Source of the DNA: Betaproteobacteria bacterium
GTDB lineage: Bacteria > Pseudomonadota > Gammaproteobacteria > Burkholderiales > Casimicrobiaceae
Assembly (NCBI GenBank): GCA_003153475.1
Contig: PLYT01000089.1
Location: forward strand, 1 to 35,197
Reading direction: 5' to 3'
Length of the DNA stretch: 35,197 nt
Shown here: positions 30,257-35,197 of the stretch, piece after piece
Numbering within the stretch: position 1 is the stretch's first letter
Layout: every line of letters starts with the position of its first letter
Translations under genes and position numbers: made by a program
Notes under the pieces: generated by a model
What the model was told of the DNA's origin: nothing
What the model saw: only the letters and a program-made list of their open reading frames with translations
Database searches by the model: none

Positions 30257-30326
30257 CGTATTCCTCGCGTATCGCTCGCCTCGTCGCAGCGGGCACGGCG
30301 GGCACGGCGGGCGAGAGCGGTGTCGA

Positions 30327-30332
30327 ATTGTA
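30327..30332 (-). promoter_or_regulatory. Possible -10 box for the gamma-glutamyl operon
   Basis: Minus-strand TACAAT differs from TATAAT at one base and lies about 70 bp upstream of the ligase ATG, in the 175-bp divergent gap. No good -35 match is found at the right distance, so an activator may be needed or the site may be false. The rest of this gap holds only a short 9-bp tandem repeat. Confidence 0.25.
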
Positions 30333-30431
30333 ACCTGCCGCGATACGGCACGCCTACGCGACGCCACTTGGTCGCATCGTGGCATCGGCGGCTGCTACAG
30401 TGATGCCCATCAGCCAACCGTATCGCACTCG

Positions 30432-31313
30432 ATGCTTGACGACCGCGCCAGACTCCACGCCAGCGCCGGACGCGTTCCGTCGCTGGCGTCGCTGCACGTT
30501 GCCGTGCTGCTGTTCGGCCTCGCCGGCCTGTTCGGCAAGTGGATCGACCTGCCGGCGGTGACGATCGTCTTCGGCCGGACGGCAATCGCCGCTGCCGCGC
30601 TCGCGATACTGCTTTGGCTGGCACCGTGTGGGCGAGGCGCTTTCGACTGGCGCATGGGCGTCAACGGCGCGGTCCTTGCGCTGCACTGGTTCGCGTTTTT
30701 CAAGGCGATACAAATCGCCAATGTCGCAACCGGCCTCCTGGGCCACGCGAGTTTTCCGCTGTTCGTGCTGCTGCTCGAGCTGGTGCTGTTGCGCGCGCGG
30801 GCGCGCAGCGTCGACTGGGGGATTGCCGCCCTGGTCGTCGCCGGATTGCTGGTGCTGGTGCCAGAGCCCAGGCTCGACAATCGCGTCGTGCAAAGCCTGG
30901 CCTGGGGCGTGCTGTCGGGCTTCTCGTTCGCGCTGCTCGCCGTCAGCAACCGCGCGCTCGCCAAGCGCCGCGCGCCCGAGGCGATCGCCTTCTGGCAAAA
31001 TGTCTGTGCGGCGGCGTGTCTGGCGCCAGCCGTCGCGCTGGCTCCGGTGCGCCCCGATGCGCGCGAGCTCACGCTGCTGCTCGTGCTGGGCGTCGTCTGC
31101 ACTGCGCTTGCGCATACGCTGTTCATCCGCAGCATGCGCGCGCTAACCGCGCACACCGCGAGCGTGGTCGCGGCGCTGGAGCCGGTCTACGGCATCGCGC
31201 TGGCCGCGATGTTGCTCGACGAAGTGCCCGACGCGCGCACGGTGGTCGGCGCACTCCTTATCGTCGGCGCCGTGCTGGTGGCCAGCGCGAGGGCTGCGTT
31301 GCCGCCGCCATAG
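30432..31313 (+). CDS. EamA/DMT-family transporter
   Basis: A 293-residue membrane protein with about ten hydrophobic segments in two EamA repeats (first from LHVAVLLFGLAGLFGKW, second from about residue 155, SLAWGVLSGFSFALLAVSNRAL; conserved end ALEPVYGIALAAMLLDEVP). It is divergent from the gamma-glutamyl operon and 64 bp ahead of the phosphogluconate dehydrogenase gene. EamA proteins export or import small metabolites such as amino acids; the substrate is unknown. The ATG at 30432 gives a short polar N-terminus before the first segment. Confidence 0.88.
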   Translation: MLDDRARLHASAGRVPSLASLHVAVLLFGLAGLFGKWIDLPAVTIVFGRTAIAAAALAILLWLAPCGRGAFDWRMGVNGAVLALHWFAFFKAIQIANVATGLLGHASFPLFVLLLELVLLRARARSVDWGIAALVVAGLLVLVPEPRLDNRVVQSLAWGVLSGFSFALLAVSNRALAKRRAPEAIAFWQNVCAAACLAPAVALAPVRPDARELTLLLVLGVVCTALAHTLFIRSMRALTAHTASVVAALEPVYGIALAAMLLDEVPDARTVVGALLIVGAVLVASARAALPPP

Positions 31314-31377
31314 CGCGCGTCGTCGCGCTTGGGTATTGTGAGTCAATAGGGCGCTGCGGGCGCCGGGGAACCGTGAC

Positions 31378-32295
31378 ATGTCTTTGCACATCGGAATGGT
31401 CGGACTGGGGCGGATGGGCGCCAACATGGCGCGCCGGCTCGCGGCAGCCGGCGTCGCAGTGACCGGATTCGACCCGGCACCGGATGCGCGCGCCGCGTTC
31501 GCGGCGATCGAGCACTGCAGTGCGGCCGACAGTCTCGAAGAGCTGGTGCACGCGCTGCCGACGCCGCGCGTCGTCTGGTTGATGGTGCCGGCGGGCAAGG
31601 GCACCGAGGCTGTGCTCGCCGAGCTCGCGCCGCGGCTTCATTCTGAAGACATCATCGTCGATGGTGGCAATGCGTTCTACAAGGATTCGGTGCGGCGCGC
31701 CGTCGAGCTCGCGAGCTACGGCATCCGTTTTATCGACTGCGGCGTCTCCGGCGGCGTGTGGGGGCTCGAGAACGGATACGCGCTGATGTTCGGCGGCTCG
31801 CCGGCGGCGGCGCGCGAGATCGAGCCGCTGGCCAAAATCCTCGCGCCCGCCCCCGATCGCGGCTGGCTGCATTGCGGGCCGAGCGGGTCCGGCCACTTCG
31901 TCAAAATGATCCACAACGGCATCGAGTACGGCATGATGCAGGCGCTCGCCGAAGGGTTCTCGCTTTTGAAGGGCAAGCCCGAATTCGAGCTCGATGTCGC
32001 GGCGATCGCCGAAATGTGGCGCTACGGCAGCGTCGTGCGCTCCTGGTTGCTCGATCTCACCGCAGAATTCCTGCAGGACGACGCCGAGCTCGATTCGGTG
32101 GCGCCCGTCGTCGCCGATTCGGGCGAAGGACGCTGGACCGCGCAGGAGGCGATCGAGCAGGGTGTCCCGGCGCCAGTGCTCTCGCTCGCGCTGATGATGC
32201 GGCTTTCGAGCCAGGGCAAGACCGATTATTCCGACAAGCTGCTGGCGATGATGCGCAAGGGCTTCGGCAGCCACAAGATCACCTCCAACGATTGA
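31378..32295 (+). CDS. gnd: 6-phosphogluconate dehydrogenase, decarboxylating (short NAD-type)
   Basis: A 305-residue enzyme converting 6-phosphogluconate to ribulose 5-phosphate and CO2. The dinucleotide motif is GMVGLGRMGANMARRL (G9-x-G11-x2-G14), DGGNAFYKDS and CGVSGGVWGLENGY form the substrate loop, and K176 and N180 sit in GHFVKMIHNGIEYG. The short form (about 300 rather than 470 residues) corresponds to the GndA/YqeC type, often NAD-preferring. gntK follows after 18 bp, so gluconate would be phosphorylated and then decarboxylated by adjacent products. Confidence 0.92.
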   Translation: MSLHIGMVGLGRMGANMARRLAAAGVAVTGFDPAPDARAAFAAIEHCSAADSLEELVHALPTPRVVWLMVPAGKGTEAVLAELAPRLHSEDIIVDGGNAFYKDSVRRAVELASYGIRFIDCGVSGGVWGLENGYALMFGGSPAAAREIEPLAKILAPAPDRGWLHCGPSGSGHFVKMIHNGIEYGMMQALAEGFSLLKGKPEFELDVAAIAEMWRYGSVVRSWLLDLTAEFLQDDAELDSVAPVVADSGEGRWTAQEAIEQGVPAPVLSLALMMRLSSQGKTDYSDKLLAMMRKGFGSHKITSND

Positions 32296-32313
32296 CGACG
32301 GGGCGAAAAAACG

Positions 32314-32826
32314 ATGATGGTCATCGTCATGGGCGTGTGCGGTTGCGGCAAGACGACGGTCGGCCGCGCGCTGGCGCGCGAGCTGGGTTGCGAATTTCTC
32401 GATGCCGACGATTTTCATCCGGCAGCGAACGTGAGCAAGATGGCCAACGGCACCGCGCTCACCGACGACGATCGCTGGCCGTGGCTCGACGCCATCGTCG
32501 CCGCGATGCACGAACATGCGGCACGGAGGCGCGGGGCGGTGATCGCCTGCTCCGCGCTCAAGGAGGCGTACCGCGAAAGGCTGCGCCGCGGCGGCAGCGC
32601 GCGCGACGAGGTCCGGATCGTCTATCTGAAGGGTGAAGCGGAGGTGATCGCATCGAGGCTCGCTTCGCGCAGCGGCCATTTCATGCCGGCGGCGCTGCTG
32701 GCGAGCCAGTTCGCTGCGCTCGAGGAGCCCGGGGACGCGATCGTCGTCGACATCCGGCAACCGGCGGACGAGCAGGTGAGGCAAGTCGTCGCTGCGCTGC
32801 AATCGATGTCCGCTTCCGCAGCATGA
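32314..32826 (+). CDS. gntK: Gluconokinase
   Basis: A 170-residue P-loop kinase that phosphorylates gluconate to 6-phosphogluconate. The P-loop is GVCGCGKTT (residues 7-15). DADDFHPAANVSKMANGTALTDDDRWPWL is the family's substrate segment, and CSALKEAYRERLR and the lid SRSGHFMPAALLASQFAALE follow. A second ATG one codon downstream could be the true start. Its stop overlaps the next gene's start by four bases. Together with the adjacent dehydrogenase it forms a gluconate shunt into the pentose phosphate pathway. Confidence 0.93.
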   Translation: MMVIVMGVCGCGKTTVGRALARELGCEFLDADDFHPAANVSKMANGTALTDDDRWPWLDAIVAAMHEHAARRRGAVIACSALKEAYRERLRRGGSARDEVRIVYLKGEAEVIASRLASRSGHFMPAALLASQFAALEEPGDAIVVDIRQPADEQVRQVVAALQSMSASAA

Positions 32827-34010
32827 GCGATCAGCCCAAGCCGAAACGAAAGCCCGGCCCGGCGACCGAGGTCACGCATCTCGGGCGGGAGCCCGGGCGG
32901 CATCTGGGCGCGATCAATACGCCGGTCTACCGCGCATCGACGATCCTGTTCGATTCGGTGGCCCACTATGAAGCGTCGCAGCGCGGCGAGTCGACGAGCC
33001 TGGTGTATGGGCTGCGTGGACTTCCGACCGTAACCGACCTGCAGGCGGCGGTCGCGACGCTCGAAGGCGGTTACGCTGCTCTCGCCGTGCCTTCGGGGCT
33101 GGCGGCGACGACCTTGCCTTTGCTCGCTCTGACCAGCGCCGGCGATCACGTGCTGGTCACCGATTCGGTCTACGGCCCGACGCGGCGCTTCTGCGACAAG
33201 CAGCTGTCGCGCTTCGGCGTCGAGGTCAGCTACTACGATCCGCTGATCGGCAGCGGCATCGCGGGCGCGATGCGGCCCAACACGCGCGTGGTGTTCCTCG
33301 AGTCGCCCGGTTCGCTGAGCTTCGAGGTGCAGGACGTGGCGGCAATCGCCGCGGTCGCCCACGCGCACGGCGCGCTGGTGCTGCTGGACAATACCTGGGC
33401 GACACCGCTTCACTTTCGCGCCTTCGACCACGGCGTCGACGTCGCGGTGCATGCGGGCACCAAATATCTCGGCGGGCACTCCGATCTGTTGATCGGCCTC
33501 ATCGTGGGCAGCGAAGCCACGTTTCCAAGCCTGCATCGCCTCTGGACCGACATTGGTGTGGCGGCGAGCAGCGACGATTGCTTTCTGGCGCTGCGCGGGC
33601 TGCGGACGCTGGCGGTGCGCCTGGCGCGGCACCAGGCCAGCGCGCTGCGGATCGCCGAGTGGTTGCGCGAGCGGCAGGAGGTCGCCGAGGTCGTCTACCC
33701 GGCGCTACCCGGCGCGCGCGGTCATGCACTGTGGAAGCGCGATTTCGCCGGCGCCTGCGGACTGTTCGGCGTGATCCTGCGGCCGGCGCCGAAAGCGAGA
33801 GTCGCGGCCATGCTCGACGGTTTGCGCTGGTTCAAGCTGGGCGTGAGCTGGGGCGGCTTCGAGAGCCTGATCCTCCCGATCAACGATGCGGTGCGCAGCG
33901 TGACGCGCTGGTCGCCCGAAGGTCCGTATCTGCGACTACATGTGGGCCTCGAGGATCCCGACGATCTGATCGACGATCTGGCCGGTGGCTTCGCGCGTCT
34001 GGGCGCCTGA
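32823..34010 (+). CDS. metC: Cystathionine beta-lyase (Cys/Met-metabolism PLP enzyme)
   Basis: A 395-residue fold-type I PLP enzyme of the Cys/Met metabolism family. The PLP lysine is K214 in HAGTKYLGGHSD. Also visible are YGLRGLPT, the AVPSGLAA cofactor loop, VLLDNTWATP and the C-terminal RLHVGLEDPDDLIDDL. The pattern fits cystathionine beta-lyase, which converts cystathionine to homocysteine, pyruvate and ammonia, better than gamma-synthase, but the family is promiscuous. The start overlaps gntK by four bases, so expression is probably coupled although the pathways are unrelated. Confidence 0.88.
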   Translation: MSDQPKPKRKPGPATEVTHLGREPGRHLGAINTPVYRASTILFDSVAHYEASQRGESTSLVYGLRGLPTVTDLQAAVATLEGGYAALAVPSGLAATTLPLLALTSAGDHVLVTDSVYGPTRRFCDKQLSRFGVEVSYYDPLIGSGIAGAMRPNTRVVFLESPGSLSFEVQDVAAIAAVAHAHGALVLLDNTWATPLHFRAFDHGVDVAVHAGTKYLGGHSDLLIGLIVGSEATFPSLHRLWTDIGVAASSDDCFLALRGLRTLAVRLARHQASALRIAEWLRERQEVAEVVYPALPGARGHALWKRDFAGACGLFGVILRPAPKARVAAMLDGLRWFKLGVSWGGFESLILPINDAVRSVTRWSPEGPYLRLHVGLEDPDDLIDDLAGGFARLGA

Positions 34011-34051
34011 GACTTGCGACTCGCTGTGCCGCCTGGATTCGTGGCGACCGT

Positions 34052-34080
34052 TTGACCCTGGTTTCGGAATCATGGACACT
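34052..34080 (+). promoter_or_regulatory. Weak candidate promoter of the SIR2-TIR gene
   Basis: TTGACC (34052-34057) and GACACT (34075-34080) are spaced by 17 bases, 38 bp before the ATG. The -35 is good, the -10 poor (three of six). The 108-bp gap after metC contains no obvious terminator. Confidence 0.2.
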
Positions 34081-34118
34081 TCGCCGGCCCGGTTTTGTTT
34101 GGCGAACGCGCCTGGATC

Positions 34119-35197
34119 ATGAACAACCTGCTGCCTATGCACCCCCCTCTGGCCACGCTCGATGACGATGCGTGGGACGACCTGCTCAACTTCATCGAGG
34201 AGCGGCGCGTCATCCCCATCATCGGGCCGGAGTTGCTGAAGGTAGAGACCGAGACAGGATCCCGCCTGCTCTACGACTGGATCGCCGAAAAGCTCGCCGG
34301 GAAGCTCAACGTCGACATCTCGCAGCTGCCGCGACCCTACACGCTCAACGACGTCGTCTGCTGGTTTCTTTCCTCCCACGGCCGGCGCGAAGAGGCCTAT
34401 ACGCGCGTGCGCAGCATTCTTCGCGATGCGAATTTCGCGCCGCCGCTTGCGCTGCGCCAGCTTGCCCAGATCACCGACTTCGATCTTTTCGTCACGACGA
34501 CGTTCGATCCGTTGCTCGAGCAGGCGATCAACAGCGAGCGATTCCAGGGCGCACAATCGACCGAAGTCATCGCCTACACGCCCAACCGCGTCACCGACCT
34601 CCCGTCCGAACGCGAGAAGCTGCAGCGGCCGGTCATCTATCACCTGCTTGGCCGCCTGTCGGCGTCGCCGACCTACGTCATTTCCGACGAGGACACGCTC
34701 GAGTTTGTCTGCGCGCTGCAAAGCGAGCACCTGACGCCGGAGAAGCTCTTCCACGAGCTCGAGCACAACCACCTGCTCTTTATCGGCAGCAACTTCACCA
34801 ACTGGCTCGCGCGACTTTTTCTCCGCATGGCCAAGCGCCACCGTCTTTCCGATCCGCGCGATGTCGGTGAGGTCCTGGCCGACAACCACTCCGAAAACGA
34901 CGGACGACTGATGGCGTTTCTGCAGCAGGTCAGCGTGCGGACCCGCATCTACAGCGGCGCGGAAAAGTTCGTCGACGAGCTGCACCGTCGCTGGATGACG
35001 CGCCACAAGCCCGCTGACGTACTCGCGTTCGGTTCTGCGCCGCAGCGCTTCCTGCCGCCGGAGCGCGAAATGCCGGACAATGCCGTATTCATCAGCTATG
35101 CGCGCGAGGATCTCGCGGCCGTCCAGAAGCTCAAGGCCGGTCTTGACGCCGCGCGCATCAAGACCTGGTTCGATCTGGAACGCCTCGAAGGCGGCGA
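34119..35197 (+). CDS. SIR2-like and TIR two-domain protein, N-terminal part (putative immune NADase)
   Basis: The frame is open from an ATG at 34119 to the window edge (359 residues, no stop). An in-frame ATG at 34137 is an alternative start; neither has a strong ribosome-binding site. Residues about 20-295 follow the SIR2-like pattern: RVIPIIGPELL, then LFVTTTFDPLLEQAI, VIYHLLGRL with H175, ISDEDTLEF, and LLFIGSNFTNWLARLFLRMAKR. A linker leads to a TIR domain from about residue 321 (NAVFISYAREDLAAVQKLKAGL, then IKTWFDLERLEGG), whose catalytic glutamate would lie beyond the edge. SIR2 and TIR domains are both NAD-consuming effectors in bacterial anti-phage systems. Here the SIR2 motifs are altered: GPE replaces GAGxS, and T128 stands where TTNYD has asparagine. 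Defence is inferred from domains only. Confidence 0.85.
   Translation, partial: MNNLLPMHPPLATLDDDAWDDLLNFIEERRVIPIIGPELLKVETETGSRLLYDWIAEKLAGKLNVDISQLPRPYTLNDVVCWFLSSHGRREEAYTRVRSILRDANFAPPLALRQLAQITDFDLFVTTTFDPLLEQAINSERFQGAQSTEVIAYTPNRVTDLPSEREKLQRPVIYHLLGRLSASPTYVISDEDTLEFVCALQSEHLTPEKLFHELEHNHLLFIGSNFTNWLARLFLRMAKRHRLSDPRDVGEVLADNHSENDGRLMAFLQQVSVRTRIYSGAEKFVDELHRRWMTRHKPADVLAFGSAPQRFLPPEREMPDNAVFISYAREDLAAVQKLKAGLDAARIKTWFDLERLEGG

Noticed and set aside
30290-30312. Short tandem repeat, 2.5 copies of CGGGCACGG, upstream of the ligase gene
   Set aside because: Too short and GC-biased to distinguish from chance; no sign of function.
31258-32802. Long minus-strand open frame (over 500 codons) opposite gnd and gntK
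   Set aside because: Composition is arginine-, histidine- and aspartate-rich without domains; it is the antisense of two clear genes, as expected at high third-position GC.

Overview
This is a GC-rich, gene-dense chromosomal segment. The housekeeping block lepA-lepB-DUF4845-rnc-era-recO-pdxJ and a Burkholderia-type GntR phosphonate regulator point to a betaproteobacterium, probably Burkholderiales or a relative. That placement is inferred from gene order and protein resemblance, with no database search. No rRNA, tRNA or CRISPR array was seen, and no stretch over 300 bases lacks a gene or element.

Layout: (1) 1-5126, plus strand: the 3' part of lepA, then lepB, a small DUF4845 membrane protein, rnc, era, recO and pdxJ, tightly packed with several overlaps. 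The acpS gene that often follows pdxJ is absent. (2) 5146-9384, minus strand: an EamA transporter, a dimethylglycine/sarcosine dehydrogenase-like flavoprotein with GcvT domains, and an IclR regulator. (3) 9385-9656: a non-coding, strongly palindromic MITE-like element with about 31-bp terminal inverted repeats and nested internal inverted repeats. (4) 9654-20772: a phosphonate island built round a divergent promoter with a GntR-type palindrome. To the left run phnR, phnA, phnY, a PhnZ-type HD-domain oxygenase and a Na/Pi-PhoU transporter. To the right run a 2-aminoethylphosphonate (AEP) ABC transporter (binding protein, ATPase, double-length permease) and phnW. AEP would be imported, transaminated by PhnW, oxidised by PhnY and hydrolysed by PhnA to acetate and phosphate. 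(5) 20759-23300: a DUF4743 Nudix hydrolase, a HAD phosphatase and folD. (6) 23325-30256, minus strand: a glutamine-synthetase-like ligase, a solute-binding protein, an iron alcohol dehydrogenase, a PuuD-like gamma-glutamyl hydrolase, an aldehyde dehydrogenase and a cytochrome c. Together these look like a gamma-glutamylation route for an amine, perhaps an amino alcohol. (7) 30432-34010, plus strand: a second EamA transporter, NAD-type 6-phosphogluconate dehydrogenase, gluconokinase and a cystathionine beta-lyase-like enzyme. (8) 34119 to the right edge: the N-terminal 359 residues of a SIR2-like plus TIR protein, cut by the window end and the best candidate here for an immune (anti-phage) gene.

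The most interesting items are the SIR2-TIR protein with altered SIR2 catalytic motifs, the nested-palindrome element wedged between a stop codon and a start codon, the HD oxygenase with no visible partner dioxygenase, and the gamma-glutamyl pathway that includes an alcohol dehydrogenase.
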